64,000 nucleotides of DNA from Pseudomonas sp. PIC25 (GCF_002286785.1 NZ_MUJY01000179.1:1-64000), one strand, 5' to 3'. Shown: positions 18,772 through 28,156, counted from the stretch's first letter. Numbers and translations: made by a program. The notes: generated by a model from the sequence alone, not told the origin.

Positions 18772-19770
18772 ATGGACCCGCGAAGCGAAGTATTGCTGCG
18801 CCAGCCGGAGTATTTCGGTGGCGACCTGCTGCTGGCCGGCCTGCCGGCCGACGACCTGCTCGGCCACCTGCCCGCCGCCCATGGCTGGAGCTGGCACGCC
18901 GGGGAACAGACGGCGCTGACCGCACGTTTCGCCGGACGCAGTCACTTCGGCGTGACGCCACCAGAAGGCGCGTTCGAACGCGCCGTGCTGTTCCTGCCGA
19001 AGTCTCGCGAACTGGCCGACTATCTGCTGGACAGCCTGGCCGCGCGCCTCGCCGGCCGCGAGCTGTTCCTGGTCGGAGAAAAGCGCGGCGGCATCGAGCG
19101 GGCGGCCAAGCGGCTGGCGGACTATGGCATCCCTTGCAAACTCGACAGCGCGCGGCATTGCCAGCTCTGGCAAGTCACCGTCGAGCGAGCACCGGACACG
19201 CCCGACCTGCATGGCCTCGCCCAACGCTACGAGCTGTCCCTGGCCGATGGCCCACTGAGCGTGATCAGCCTGCCCGGCGTGTTCAGCCATGGCCGCCTGG
19301 ATCGCGGTACCGCGCTGCTGCTCGAACACCTGGATGGCTTGCCGAGCGGCCCGCTGCTGGATTTCGGCTGTGGCGCCGGCGTGCTGGGCGCGGTGCTGAA
19401 ACGGCGTTATCCACAGAACCTCGTGACCCTGCTGGACGTGGATGCCTTCGCCGTCGCCAGCAGCCGCCTGACCCTCGCAGCCAATGGCCTGGATGCCGAA
19501 GTGATCGCTGGCGACGGTATCGATGCCGCACCGTCGGGCCTGGCCGCGATCCTCAGCAATCCGCCGTTCCACCAGGGCGTGCACACCGACTACCAGGCCA
19601 CCGAACACCTGCTGCGCCAGGCGGTCCGGCATCTTACCCCCGGTGGCGAGCTGCGCCTGGTGGCCAACAGCTTCCTCAAGTATCCGCCGCTGATCGAGCA
19701 GCACCTGGGTCCCTGCCGGACCCTGGCCGAAGGCGGCGGCTTCCGTATCTACCTGGCCCTACGGCGCTGA
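18772..19770 (+). CDS. rsmC: 16S rRNA m2G1207 methyltransferase RsmC
   Basis: 332 residues. An N-terminal RNA-binding pseudo-methyltransferase domain is followed by a SAM-dependent domain with [15 protein letters not shown] (about residue 200) and the catalytic NPPFHQG motif (about residue 263). It methylates N2 of G1207 in 16S rRNA. CAGGAGAG lies just before the ATG at 18772. Confidence 0.93.
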   Translation: MDPRSEVLLRQPEYFGGDLLLAGLPADDLLGHLPAAHGWSWHAGEQTALTARFAGRSHFGVTPPEGAFERAVLFLPKSRELADYLLDSLAARLAGRELFLVGEKRGGIERAAKRLADYGIPCKLDSARHCQLWQVTVERAPDTPDLHGLAQRYELSLADGPLSVISLPGVFSHGRLDRGTALLLEHLDGLPSGPLLDFGCGAGVLGAVLKRRYPQNLVTLLDVDAFAVASSRLTLAANGLDAEVIAGDGIDAAPSGLAAILSNPPFHQGVHTDYQATEHLLRQAVRHLTPGGELRLVANSFLKYPPLIEQHLGPCRTLAEGGGFRIYLALRR

Positions 19771-19832
19771 ACCCGACTGTCCGGACAATTTTGGCTTGCC
19801 CGTCGGGCAGCGCTTCGGCACAATGCGCCCCG

Positions 19833-20040
19833 TCCTAGGGGAGTAGTCTCCCGCGGGTGCATCGACCGTGAATGCCCCCGCCCGGCAGCCGTCAACACAC
19901 TTGGTCCACAGACCATGGCGGCTGCGACCCAAGGTCCGCGCAGTCGGGCCGGCGGTTTGACAAGACCTATGACACGTTCACCTGACCCGGGGCGGGCAGG
20001 TAGTACGTGTCATAGAGAAAAGTCGACCCGCCCCTTAGGA
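19833..20040 (+). ncRNA. yybP-ykoY (manganese-sensing) riboswitch
   Basis: The leader begins with the class hallmark GGGGAGTAG (19838-19846) and contains the CCGTCAACAC segment further on. TCCTA at 19833-19837 can pair with TAGGA at 20036-20040, giving the closing helix. The expression-platform area holds a 10-bp perfect hairpin (19968-19977 with 20005-20014) and GGGGCGGG at 19989-19996, which can pair with CCCGCCCC at 20027-20034. The Shine-Dalgarno AGGA (20037-20040) lies in the 3' closing strand, so control is probably translational. It precedes a TMEM165/GDT1-family gene, the expected target. Confidence 0.85.
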
Positions 20041-20046
20041 AGCCTG

Positions 20047-20628
20047 ATGGAAGCCCTGTTCGTCCCCACCCTGATCGTTGCCCTGGCCGAAATCGGCGAC
20101 AAGACGCAACTGCTCGCCCTGCTGCTCGCCGCGCGCTTCCGCCGTCCCTGGCCCATCATCTGGGGAATCGTCGTCGCCACCCTGGCCAATCATTTCGCCG
20201 CCGGCGCGGTGGGCGCCTGGGTCGCGAGCTTCTTCTCCGCCGCCATACTCAGCGCGATTCTCGCCGGCTGCTTCGCCGCGGTGGCGATCTGGACCCTGAT
20301 CCCGGACAAGCTGGACGACGACGAGGACTCCAGTCTGAAGCGCTACGGCCCCTTCCTCACCACCTTGATCGCCTTCTTCCTCGCCGAGATGGGCGACAAG
20401 ACCCAGGTCGCCACGGTAATGCTGGCCGCCCAATACCCGCATTTCATCCTGGTGGTCCTCGGCACCACGCTGGGTATGCTGATCGCCAACGTGCCGGTGG
20501 TACTGGCCGGCAACTTCGCCGCCGAGCGCCTGCCGCTGACGCTGATCCGTCGCCTGGCCGCCGCAGCCTTCGCCGCCCTGGCCCTTTATGCGGGCTATCA
20601 AGCGCTTTCGCTGGGTGGGCTGATCTGA
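20047..20628 (+). CDS. TMEM165/GDT1 (UPF0016) family cation exporter, likely manganese
   Basis: 193 residues, six or seven membrane helices. It carries the two inverted signature motifs of the family, AEIGDKTQ at the N-terminus and AEMGDKTQ near residue 120, separated by an acidic loop (KLDDDEDSS). Relatives transport manganese or calcium. The manganese riboswitch upstream supports a manganese-export role. ATG at 20047 lies six bases after the AGGA ribosome site. Confidence 0.9.
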   Translation: MEALFVPTLIVALAEIGDKTQLLALLLAARFRRPWPIIWGIVVATLANHFAAGAVGAWVASFFSAAILSAILAGCFAAVAIWTLIPDKLDDDEDSSLKRYGPFLTTLIAFFLAEMGDKTQVATVMLAAQYPHFILVVLGTTLGMLIANVPVVLAGNFAAERLPLTLIRRLAAAAFAALALYAGYQALSLGGLI

Positions 20629-20673
20629 CAGACATACTGGCATTTCGGCCAATGTCGCGTCCCGGCCGGCTGC

Positions 20674-20701
20674 TAAAGTGCGCAAGACGTTGCGCACTTT
20701 G
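20674..20701. promoter_or_regulatory. Inverted repeat upstream of the SnoaL-like gene
   Basis: AAAGTGCGCAA at 20675-20685 and TTGCGCACTTT at 20690-20700 are perfect 11-base arms with a 4-base loop. It could be the terminator of the transporter gene or an operator for the gene at 20726; there is no T run, which slightly favours an operator. Confidence 0.45.
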
Positions 20702-20725
20702 CGCGCCAGAAAGGAGTAGTAGGCG

Positions 20726-21169
20726 ATGTCACTGGAAGACAGGAAGAAGCTCGTCCTTCACCATATCGATCTGTCCTGGAACAAGGGCCGCCTGGCCCTG
20801 GCCGAGCAATTGCACAGCAAGGACTTTCTCTACAAAAGCGCCTTCATCGGCAACCCGCTGGGCAGCAATGACTACGCCAAGATGGTCCAGGACATCCGCA
20901 GCGCCATGCCGGATCTGGAAGTCGTGGTCGAGGAATGCATCGCCGAGGGCTACAAGGTGGTCACCTGGAGCACCCTGATCGGCACCATCGAGAAGCCCGC
21001 CCTGGGCTACCCGCCGAGCGACAAGGTGCTGAGCATTTCCGCCATGGCGTTCTGGACGCTGACCCCGGCCAACGAAATCCAGGAAATCTGCACCATGTTC
21101 GACATGGAGAGCTTCCGCGCGCAGCTTGGCCTGGAGAACAGGCGGTTCGCCGAGATCGCCCTACCCTAA
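20726..21169 (+). CDS. SnoaL-like (ester cyclase/NTF2-fold) protein
   Basis: 147 residues of the SnoaL-like NTF2 fold: an N-terminal helix pair (RKKLVLHHIDLSWNKGRLALAEQL), a LVVEECIAEGYKVVTWSTLIGT-type strand region and a C-terminal MAFWTLTPANEIQEICTMFD. Such proteins are cyclases, hydrolases or isomerases; the reaction is unknown here. A GGAG lies about eleven bases before the ATG. Confidence 0.72.
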   Translation: MSLEDRKKLVLHHIDLSWNKGRLALAEQLHSKDFLYKSAFIGNPLGSNDYAKMVQDIRSAMPDLEVVVEECIAEGYKVVTWSTLIGTIEKPALGYPPSDKVLSISAMAFWTLTPANEIQEICTMFDMESFRAQLGLENRRFAEIALP

Positions 21170-21174
21170 CAGAA

Positions 21175-21286
21175 CCTGTTTACGATCTCGCGGGCCAGAG
21201 CCATGCAAGGCCTCGGCGGCCCCCCGAAAACAGGCCGGGCCGGTTTTCAACGCAGCAGGGCCGACGCGCAGCAGATCGTAAACAGG
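21175..21286. repeat. 112-bp element with 14-bp terminal inverted repeats
   Basis: CCTGTTTACGATCT at 21175-21188 is repeated in inverted orientation at 21273-21286. The interior is GC-rich with further imperfect inverted pairs. It fills the gap between two convergent genes, ending four bases before the stop codon of the right one. It could be a MITE-like or REP-type dispersed element or a bidirectional terminator. Confidence 0.6.
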
Positions 21287-21289
21287 CCC

Positions 21290-22273
21290 TCAGAGGTAGC
21301 CGTTCTCGCGAAACCAACCGATCGCCCGGTCGAGGGTCACGTCGAGCGGGATGCGTGCTTCGAAACCAAGCTCCTCGCGAGCCTTGCTGCCGTCGAGGAA
21401 CTGCCCGCCGGCCATGACCGCGATGGCGGTGTCGTTCAACTGCGGCTCGCGCCCGGTCAGCCGGTAGCGCAGCCGCCCCAGCGCGGCGATGCCTTTGGCC
21501 AAGGCCAGGGGCATCGGTTTCGGCGCCGGCACGCCCAGCTTCGCCGCGATCCGCGCGGTCAACTCACCCACCTCGATGTTTTGCCCGGTGAGCAGGTAGC
21601 GCTCGCCAACCCGTCCCTTTTCCAGCGCCAGCAGCAGGCCACGACCGGCATCGGCGGCATCGATCAGGTTGCGCCGGCCCGGTACGTAGTAGCGCATGGT
21701 GCCGTCACCGATGGCGGTGATGAGGCGACCGGTGCTCGGGCCGATATCGAACGCGCCGAGGGTCATGCCGGGAATGCCGATCACCACCGGCAGACCGTTG
21801 CGCGCCTGTTCACGGGCCTGCTCGTCGAGCGCCCACTTGCACAGGAGGTAAGGGTTGCACCAGCGCGGCATGCCTTCGTAGAACAACCCCTCATGTCCGG
21901 GTAGTCCTTCGGGATGACGCGGCAAGGCGATGGAGGCACCGACATAAAGGATGCGCGGCACCTGCGCACTGAGGCAGGCGGCGTAGAAATGGTTGGTCTG
22001 GTCGAGCGCGCTCGCCACCTCCTCCTGCCAGCGGCGCGGCCTGCGCGGGTACTGGCCGGCACAGAAGATCGCCCCGTCGAGCCCTTCCAGGGCCCGGCTC
22101 AGGGCCGGGTGATCGAGCAGTTCGGCAGCCCGGCATTCCGGCTCGAGGTATTCGAGGCGCTCGATGCGCGAGGCGGAACGATGCACCACCACCAGCTCGT
22201 GACCGGCGTCGCGCACCGCACGCGACACATGGTGGCCGAGCAGGCCGGTGGCTCCGATAACGGCGATTTTCAC
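21290..22273 (-). CDS. NAD-dependent epimerase/dehydratase (extended SDR)
   Basis: 327 residues with the N-terminal Rossmann motif AVIGATGLLGHHV and extended-SDR features, including a YLLCKWALDEQA segment carrying the Tyr-x3-Lys catalytic pair (YLLCK) near residue 142. It resembles dihydroflavonol-reductase-like and sugar-epimerase-like proteins. Substrate unknown. The start is GTG at 22273, with AAGGAG five bases upstream. Confidence 0.83.
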   Translation of the reverse strand: MKIAVIGATGLLGHHVSRAVRDAGHELVVVHRSASRIERLEYLEPECRAAELLDHPALSRALEGLDGAIFCAGQYPRRPRRWQEEVASALDQTNHFYAACLSAQVPRILYVGASIALPRHPEGLPGHEGLFYEGMPRWCNPYLLCKWALDEQAREQARNGLPVVIGIPGMTLGAFDIGPSTGRLITAIGDGTMRYYVPGRRNLIDAADAGRGLLLALEKGRVGERYLLTGQNIEVGELTARIAAKLGVPAPKPMPLALAKGIAALGRLRYRLTGREPQLNDTAIAVMAGGQFLDGSKAREELGFEARIPLDVTLDRAIGWFRENGYL

Positions 22274-22381
22274 AGGAGCTCCTTGCGCCAGATGAAAAGG
22301 CCGCGTCGAGGGTTCGACGGGGCAGTCAAGCAGCCCGGTGGCCGCTGTCCATTCCACAGCGGCACCCGGGGGGTCGCACGA

Positions 22382-23200
22382 TCAGCGGCCCTTGGCTTGC
22401 TCGTAGAGCGGCATCACCTTGGGAATCGCGGCCTGCAGGGAGGCGATCCGCGAACTGGACGACGGGTGGGTGCTCATGAACTCCGGTGGCGCGCCATTGC
22501 TGGCCTTGGCCATCTTCTGCCAGAGGCTGATCGCGGCGTTCGGGTTGTAGCCGGCGCGGGCGGCCAGCTCGAGGCCGATCAGGTCCGCCTCGTTCTCGTT
22601 GCCGCGGCTGTTCGGCAGGGTCAGGCTGTATTGCACCACGGTGTCGGCCAGCGCCAGGCTGTCCTGGCCGAGGCCGAGCAGCGCACCAGCGCCCTGCTTG
22701 GCCATCTCGATGCCGTAGGCCTTGGACATCGCCTCGCGGCTGTGCTCGCGCAGGGCGTGGGCGATCTCGTGGCCCATGACCGCGGCGATCTCGTCGTCGG
22801 TCAGTTGCAGTTTCTCGATCAGGCCGCTGTAGAAGATGATCTTGCCGCCGGGGCCGCAACTGGCGTTCAGCTCGGGGCTCTTGATCAGCGCGACCTGCCA
22901 CTGCCATTGCGCGGCATCCGGGCGGAACAGCGGCGCCTTGGCGATCAGCCGCTGGGCGATGCCGTTCAGGCGCTTCGCATTGGCGCTGCTCTGGTCCAGC
23001 ACGCCCTTGCTCGACGCTTCGCTCAGCGTCTGCTGGTAGGACTGCGCGTACATCTGATTGACCTCTTGGGTCGACAGCATGCTGAACATGTATTGCTTGC
23101 GCTCGACACCCACCGCGGTGCCGCTGGTGGTGTTCACGGCTTGGCATCCTGCCAGCAGCAAGGCCGTCGTCAGGCCGGCGATACGAAACAAATTGGCCAT
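22382..23200 (-). CDS. M48-family lipoprotein metalloprotease, LoiP-like
   Basis: 272 residues with a lipobox signal peptide (LLLAGC, cysteine about residue 19), the zinc motif HEIAHALREH near residue 144, and a downstream Glu in NENEADLIGLELAARAGY. This is the membrane-associated peptidase M48 class that acts on outer-membrane or periplasmic proteins. It is divergent from the chemoreceptor gene to its right. Confidence 0.92.
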   Translation of the reverse strand: MANLFRIAGLTTALLLAGCQAVNTTSGTAVGVERKQYMFSMLSTQEVNQMYAQSYQQTLSEASSKGVLDQSSANAKRLNGIAQRLIAKAPLFRPDAAQWQWQVALIKSPELNASCGPGGKIIFYSGLIEKLQLTDDEIAAVMGHEIAHALREHSREAMSKAYGIEMAKQGAGALLGLGQDSLALADTVVQYSLTLPNSRGNENEADLIGLELAARAGYNPNAAISLWQKMAKASNGAPPEFMSTHPSSSSRIASLQAAIPKVMPLYEQAKGR

Positions 23201-23384
23201 TTCGGTTCTCCATTAAATGAGGCCCGTATGCTAGGCCGAGCCCTGTCGGCGGGCAATAACGCGCCTTGTGGAATACCGGGCCGACCGCGTTATTGAGACA
23301 AGCGTCGTCCTCTTCCCATTGCGCTTTTCCGTCGAGGAAGAGGCAAAGGCGACAGTCCGCCCGGGCAGCAAATGTGAAACGGTT

Positions 23385-23411
23385 CTAAGTTTTCCCATAG
23401 CCTGCCGATAC
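23385..23411 (+). promoter_or_regulatory. FliA (sigma-28) type promoter of the chemoreceptor gene
   Basis: CTAA at 23385-23388, a 15-base spacer, and GCCGATAC at 23404-23411, against the motility consensus TAAA-N15-GCCGATAA. It is 34 bases before the chemoreceptor start codon and points at it, which fits flagellar-regulon control. Confidence 0.65.
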
Positions 23412-23445
23412 CCAAGGGTGGGCGACCTCTTTGCCTGGAGCTTCT

Positions 23446-25584
23446 ATGAAATTCAAGTCGATCCAGTTTTCCATCGCGGCGCTGGCTGGTGTCAGCGTCC
23501 TCGCTGTCGTGGCCGCGCTGGTGCTGTATTCGCTGCTGTCCGGCGCGCGGACCCAGGCGCTGGTGGAGGAGCGGACCCGCGACCTGCTGGAGAAGTTGAT
23601 CAATGAGCGACTGGTCACCCTGACCCAGGCACAGGCCAGCCAGATTCAGCGCGAGCTGGAAATGCCGCTGCTGGTCACCGCCGGACTGGCACGGGTCAAT
23701 GCCATGCTCGGCAAGCGCGACACCGCCGGCAACCCACTGCTGAGCATGAGCCGGGAAGAGCTGTCCAACCTGGTCAGGGAGACCACCGCGGGCAATCCCA
23801 AGCTGCTCGGCAGTTACATCGGCTGGGAACCCAACGCCTTCGACAACGACGACGCCAGCCATGCCGGAATCAAGGAAAACGGCTACGACGGCAGCGGCCG
23901 TTTCCTGCCCTGGTGGTTCCGCAACGCCGACGGCAGCCTGGGGGTGGACGCCATCGGCTACATGGAAAGCCAGACCCTGCTGCCCACCGGCGTGCGCGAA
24001 GGCGAGTACTACCTGTGCCCGAAGGAACGCAAGAAGTCCTGCGTGATCGACCCGGCGCCTTACGACGTCGGCGGCAAGATGGTCATGCTGGCCTCCTTCA
24101 CCACGCCGATCCTGGTCGATGGCGAATTCCGCGGCATCGCCGGTGCCGACCTCGCACTCGACTTCATCCAGGACCTGCTGAACCAGGCGGATCGCCAGCT
24201 CTATAACGGAGCCGGCGAGATGGCGCTGATCGCCTCCAACGACCGCCTGGTTGCCTACACCCGCGACGCCAAACTGCTCGGCGAACCGGTCTCCAAGGTG
24301 CTCGACGCCAACGAACTGGGCAACCTGAAGCACCTGAGCCCCGGCCAGCCGCTCTACGATATCGACGAGGACCACGGCCACATCGAGCTGTTCCTGCCCT
24401 TCGAGATCGCCGACACCGGCGCCCGCTGGACGCTCATGTTGCAACTGCCGATTGAAGCGGTGATGAGCGAGCTGAACCAATTGCAGGGCGAGCTGAGTGC
24501 CCAGCACGACGCCAATGTCCTGGGCATGGCCCTGGTCGGCCTGCTGATCGCCGTGATCGGCCTCCTGGCGATCTGGTTCGTCGGCTACGGAATCGCCCGG
24601 CCACTGCGGCAGATGGTGGTCATGCTGGACGACATCGCCCAGGGCGAAGGCGACCTGACCCGCCGCCTGGAAGTCGATCGCGCCGACGAACTCGGGCAGA
24701 TCGCCAAGGGCTTCAACACCTTCCTCGCCAAGCTGCAGACGATGATCGGTCAGGTCGTCACCTCGGTGCAGAAAGTCAGCGATTCCTCGGAGTACACCGC
24801 CGACATCGCCATCCGCACCAACCAGGGTGTGCAGAAGCAGTTGGCCGAAATCGAGCTGGTCGCCACCGCCGTGCATGAAATGACCGCCACTGCCCAGGAT
24901 GTGGCGCGCAACGCCACTCACGCGGCGGAAGCGGCCAACCATGCCGACCAGGCGGCCAACGAGGGCAAACGCATCGTGCAGAGCACCTCCGAGGCGATCA
25001 CCGCCCTGGCCAACGAGATCGGCCGCGCCGTCGGTGTGGTGCAGAGCCTGGCCAAGGACAGCGAGAACATCAACGCCATCCTGGTGACCATCCGCAGCAT
25101 CGCCGAGCAGACCAACCTGCTCGCCCTCAACGCCGCCATCGAGGCGGCACGGGCCGGCGAGCAGGGACGCGGCTTCGCCGTGGTCGCCGACGAGGTGCGC
25201 AACCTGGCGCAGAAGACCCAGCAGGCCACCGAAGAAATCCAGACCATGATCCAGCAGTTGCAGAACGGCACCCGCGACGTGGTCAGCGTGATGGAAAACA
25301 GCCAAGCGCGCACCGACGACAGCGTGCAGCAGGCCGCCGAGGCAGCGCAGGCACTGGCGTCGATCACTGAAGCGGTTTCGGTGATCAACGACATGAACAC
25401 CCAGATCGCCAGCGCAGCCGAGGAGCAAAGCGCAGTCGCCGAGGACATCAACCGCAACGTCACCACCATCGGCCAGGTGGCCCAGGAAGTCGCCGGCGGC
25501 GCCGACGAATCCAGCCAGGCCAGCGCCGAACTGACCAAACTGGCCGAGCAACAGCGCCGGTTGATCAATCAGTTCAGGGTATGA
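23446..25584 (+). CDS. Methyl-accepting chemotaxis protein with dCache sensor
   Basis: 712 residues. N-terminal membrane segment (about 8-30), a long periplasmic double-Cache region (about 35-350, with [11 protein letters not shown] and [14 protein letters not shown]), second membrane segment near 365-385, HAMP domain beginning [23 protein letters not shown], and the signalling tip [21 protein letters not shown] (near 550-570). It senses an extracellular ligand and controls CheA. GGAG is seven bases before the ATG. Ligand unknown; no C-terminal CheR-binding pentapeptide is visible. Confidence 0.95.
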   Translation: MKFKSIQFSIAALAGVSVLAVVAALVLYSLLSGARTQALVEERTRDLLEKLINERLVTLTQAQASQIQRELEMPLLVTAGLARVNAMLGKRDTAGNPLLSMSREELSNLVRETTAGNPKLLGSYIGWEPNAFDNDDASHAGIKENGYDGSGRFLPWWFRNADGSLGVDAIGYMESQTLLPTGVREGEYYLCPKERKKSCVIDPAPYDVGGKMVMLASFTTPILVDGEFRGIAGADLALDFIQDLLNQADRQLYNGAGEMALIASNDRLVAYTRDAKLLGEPVSKVLDANELGNLKHLSPGQPLYDIDEDHGHIELFLPFEIADTGARWTLMLQLPIEAVMSELNQLQGELSAQHDANVLGMALVGLLIAVIGLLAIWFVGYGIARPLRQMVVMLDDIAQGEGDLTRRLEVDRADELGQIAKGFNTFLAKLQTMIGQVVTSVQKVSDSSEYTADIAIRTNQGVQKQLAEIELVATAVHEMTATAQDVARNATHAAEAANHADQAANEGKRIVQSTSEAITALANEIGRAVGVVQSLAKDSENINAILVTIRSIAEQTNLLALNAAIEAARAGEQGRGFAVVADEVRNLAQKTQQATEEIQTMIQQLQNGTRDVVSVMENSQARTDDSVQQAAEAAQALASITEAVSVINDMNTQIASAAEEQSAVAEDINRNVTTIGQVAQEVAGGADESSQASAELTKLAEQQRRLINQFRV

Positions 25585-25624
25585 GGGGTGAGGGGCGATT
25601 CGTGAGTAGAGCTCACTCCGAATC

Positions 25625-25765
25625 TCCGCGCGGGAGCGAAACCCGTTCATCGTAGGAACCAGCTCTGCTGGCGAAACTTTTTATGTGCCTCCATTCGCGA
25701 GCAGAGCTCGCTCCTACACAGGCAATGCTGACTTGTAGGGGCGAATTCATTCGCCCAACACCCCC
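25625..25765. repeat. Cluster of REP-like elements
   Basis: Contains GTAGGAACCAGCTCTGCTGGCGAA, then in inverse orientation GCGAGCAGAGCTCGCTCCTAC, then TGTAGGGGCGAATTCATTCGCC. These are variants of the same REP core found at 15.4 and 57.95 kb. They separate the chemoreceptor gene from the convergent SRAP gene. Confidence 0.75.
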
Positions 25766-25768
25766 GCC

Positions 25769-26386
25769 TCACGCCGGGGTCAGGCACTCCGGCGCATCGA
25801 GCTTCGGGTCGTTGACCAAGTTGGCCAGGACACGCTCGCGTAGAACCGGTTGAGGGGAAGCCAGCAGCTCCAGGACACGCGGCAACGGCGTGTCCACCGC
25901 CAACCAATCCTGCTGCGCCTGCTCGTCGAGGATCAACGGACGACGCTGGTTGGCCGCCGCCTGGGTCACCAGGGCGACGCTCAAGTAGTTGTGCCCCACC
26001 ACCGGATAGACTTCCCAGATCGCGGCGAAATGCAGAACCGATGCCTCCCCCGTCAACCAGTACGGGCGCTTGCGAGCACTACCGCGCCATTCATAGAAAC
26101 CGTTGGCCGGCAGCAGGCAGCGCCGTTGGCGGAACGGCTCGCGAAACATCGGCTGGTCGGCCAGGGTCTCCGCCCGCGCCTGCGCCGGGGTGCGCGACAG
26201 ATCGGTCAACCAGGCCGGCGTCAGCCCCCAGCGCGCCAGCGCCGCCTGCCGCTCGCCCTCCACCTCGCGCAGCATCAGCACCTGGGCGCCCGGTGCCAGA
26301 TTCCAGTGCGGCTGCTGATCCGACGGGAAACCGGGCAACGCCGCCAGCGATGGCGACCAGCGGAACAGGGCATAACGACCACACAT
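25769..26386 (-). CDS. SRAP-domain protein (YedK/HMCES family), altered active site
   Basis: 205 residues. The family forms a covalent thiazolidine link between Cys2 and abasic sites in single-stranded DNA. Here Cys2 is present (MCGRYA), as is the Glu in GFYEW. The motif that reads INAR-x-ET in E. coli YedK reads AQARAET, so the key Asn is Gln, and the HDRRP motif reads NQRRP, so the active-site His is Asn. It may still crosslink but could differ in reversal chemistry. It is the last gene of a leftward group with two small proteins. Confidence 0.88.
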   Translation of the reverse strand: MCGRYALFRWSPSLAALPGFPSDQQPHWNLAPGAQVLMLREVEGERQAALARWGLTPAWLTDLSRTPAQARAETLADQPMFREPFRQRRCLLPANGFYEWRGSARKRPYWLTGEASVLHFAAIWEVYPVVGHNYLSVALVTQAAANQRRPLILDEQAQQDWLAVDTPLPRVLELLASPQPVLRERVLANLVNDPKLDAPECLTPA

Positions 26387-26436
26387 GGATTCGGACTCGC
26401 GAAGGGATTAAAGACAGGCAGCGCAACGCGGTGCTC

Positions 26437-26697
26437 TCAGCAGAGCAGCACGCCCGGAACATGCTCCGGCTCCTCGCCGGGCAACGGCAGGGCCGCATTG
26501 TACGCAGCGATGAGTTGGCGCGCGCGGTCGGCATCGGAGTCTTCCACCAGCAGCCCGAGCAGACCGCTGAGCGGTAGTTCGCCCACCGCACCGAGCAGGT
26601 GGCGACCCGCCAGGTGCGCCTCGATACCCTCGCTGGCGAGCATGCCCTGCAGCAATTCGGCTTCCAGCAAGTCCACCGGCTCGTAGATGCGCTGCAT
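26437..26697 (-). CDS. DUF2007-family small protein
   Basis: 86 residues beginning MQRIYEPVDLLEAELLQGML, with the ESEGIEAHLAGRHLLGAVGELPL-like core of DUF2007 (putative signal-transducing domain, also found in PII-like contexts). Function unknown. Its ATG overlaps the stop of the CPXCG gene by one base (TGATG), so the two are translationally coupled. Confidence 0.85.
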   Translation of the reverse strand: MQRIYEPVDLLEAELLQGMLASEGIEAHLAGRHLLGAVGELPLSGLLGLLVEDSDADRARQLIAAYNAALPLPGEEPEHVPGVLLC

Positions 26698-26879
26698 CAG
26701 TCGTCCTCCCGCCGCACGTCCAGGCTCCAGTCCACGCCGTCGCTGCGCAAGTCGAACAGGATCGGCCGGCAGCAGACCGGACAATCCTCGATGTACGTCT
26801 GGTCGCCACCGGACAGATCGAGCACGGCCTCGGCCGGCTCGCCGCAATAGGGGCACTGGTACTGCTGGGTCTCCAGCAT
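26697..26879 (-). CDS. CPXCG-motif cysteine-rich protein
   Basis: 60 residues with two cysteine pairs, QCPYCGE and DCPVCCRP, forming a probable zinc site. It matches the small CPXCG-motif protein family, which has no known function. The ATG at 26879 (MLETQQ) is preferred because GGAGA stands six bases upstream; an ATG four codons earlier has no ribosome site. Confidence 0.88.
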   Translation of the reverse strand: MLETQQYQCPYCGEPAEAVLDLSGGDQTYIEDCPVCCRPILFDLRSDGVDWSLDVRREDD

Positions 26880-26974
26880 CGCGGTCTCCATGTGACTTGT
26901 AGGTATAATCGCCGGTCTATGTGTGGGCCGCCGGCCCGAACCTACCGCAGCCGTTCCAACAACAAGAGAGCATG

Positions 26975-28138
26975 ATGGGCGAATTCGAAGCCATCCGACC
27001 CTACGCCGACGCCGAAGTGCCCGCCGTTCTGGCGCGCCTGTTCGCCGACAAGACTTTTCTCGACGTACTCATGCGCTTCCGCTTTCCGCGCATGGCCGGT
27101 GCGTTCGGCTGGGCCCTCAAACCTCTTATAGCCCATCGGCTGCGCCAGGAGTTCGCCGGCATCGACTCGGTCAGCGCCCTGCAGGACAAGATCGAACCCT
27201 ACGTCGACCGCACCATCGAGCGAGCCACCGACGGGGTCACCTATTCCGGCCTCGACCAGCTCAAACCCGGCAACGCCTACCTGTTTCTCGCCAACCACCG
27301 CGACATCGTGATGGACCCGGCCTTCGTCAACTACGCCGTCTACCACGCCGGCCTGCCGACCCCGCGCATCGCCATCGGCGACAACCTGCTGCAACGCCCC
27401 TTCGTCAGCGACCTGATGCGCCTGAACAAGAGCTTCATCGTGCACCGCTCGCTGAGCGGACGGCGGGAGAAGCTCGCGGCCTACCAGTTGCTCTCCGCCT
27501 ACATCAACCACTCGATCCGGGTGGACGGCCAGTCGATTTGGATCGCCCAGGCCGAAGGCCGCGCCAAGGATGGGGACGATCGCACCGATTCGGCGATCCT
27601 CAAGATGTTCCACATGAGCCGCAAGGACGAGCCCTTCGAGCAGGTCATCGGCGAGCTGAAGCTGACACCGGTCTCGATCAGCTACGAATACGACCCCTGC
27701 GACCAAGCCAAGGCCCGCGAGCTGTACATCCGCGCCACCACCGGCCGCTACGAGAAGGCGCCGGGCGAGGATGACGCCAGCATCGCCCTGGGCATCACCG
27801 GCTACAAGGGACGTGTCCACGTCGCCTTCGGCGCCCCGGTGAGCGGCGGCTTCGAGGATGCCAAGCTGCTGGCGGCGGAAATGGACCGGCAGATCCTCGG
27901 CTCGTACCGGCTGTTCCCGGTGCACTATCTGGCATATGAAATGTGGAGCGAGCGCGACCCGGCGCTGAACGTCCCGGTCGCCACGGAGCTGTTCCCCGCC
28001 GCCGAACTGGAGCGCGCCCGCGCCGAGTGGGAAAGACGCCTCGCCGCCTGCCCCGGCGTGCAGCAACCCTATCTGGTGCTGCAATACGCCAATCCGGTGC
28101 GCAATCAGTATCGGGTCAAGGCCGGTCTGCCGCTCTGA
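26975..28138 (+). CDS. PlsC-like 1-acyl-glycerol-3-phosphate acyltransferase
   Basis: 387 residues. An N-terminal region of about 90 residues precedes the acyltransferase block with ANHRDIVMDPAF (a one-residue-longer variant of the usual NHx4D motif) and later SIWIAQAEGRAKDG (acceptor-binding region). It presumably acylates a lysophospholipid, membrane-associated. The second of two adjacent ATGs is used. A TATAAT lies at 26904-26909 upstream. The His-Asp spacing makes this an atypical branch. Confidence 0.78.
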   Translation: MGEFEAIRPYADAEVPAVLARLFADKTFLDVLMRFRFPRMAGAFGWALKPLIAHRLRQEFAGIDSVSALQDKIEPYVDRTIERATDGVTYSGLDQLKPGNAYLFLANHRDIVMDPAFVNYAVYHAGLPTPRIAIGDNLLQRPFVSDLMRLNKSFIVHRSLSGRREKLAAYQLLSAYINHSIRVDGQSIWIAQAEGRAKDGDDRTDSAILKMFHMSRKDEPFEQVIGELKLTPVSISYEYDPCDQAKARELYIRATTGRYEKAPGEDDASIALGITGYKGRVHVAFGAPVSGGFEDAKLLAAEMDRQILGSYRLFPVHYLAYEMWSERDPALNVPVATELFPAAELERARAEWERRLAACPGVQQPYLVLQYANPVRNQYRVKAGLPL

Positions 28139-28156
28139 GCAGCGGCCTCGTCCGGT

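Noticed and set aside
23290-25650. A 786-codon open frame on the minus strand opposite the chemoreceptor gene
   Set aside because: It is the antisense of a clear MCP gene; its translation is low-complexity (Gly, Asp, His, Gln rich), as expected for antisense of GC-rich coding DNA.
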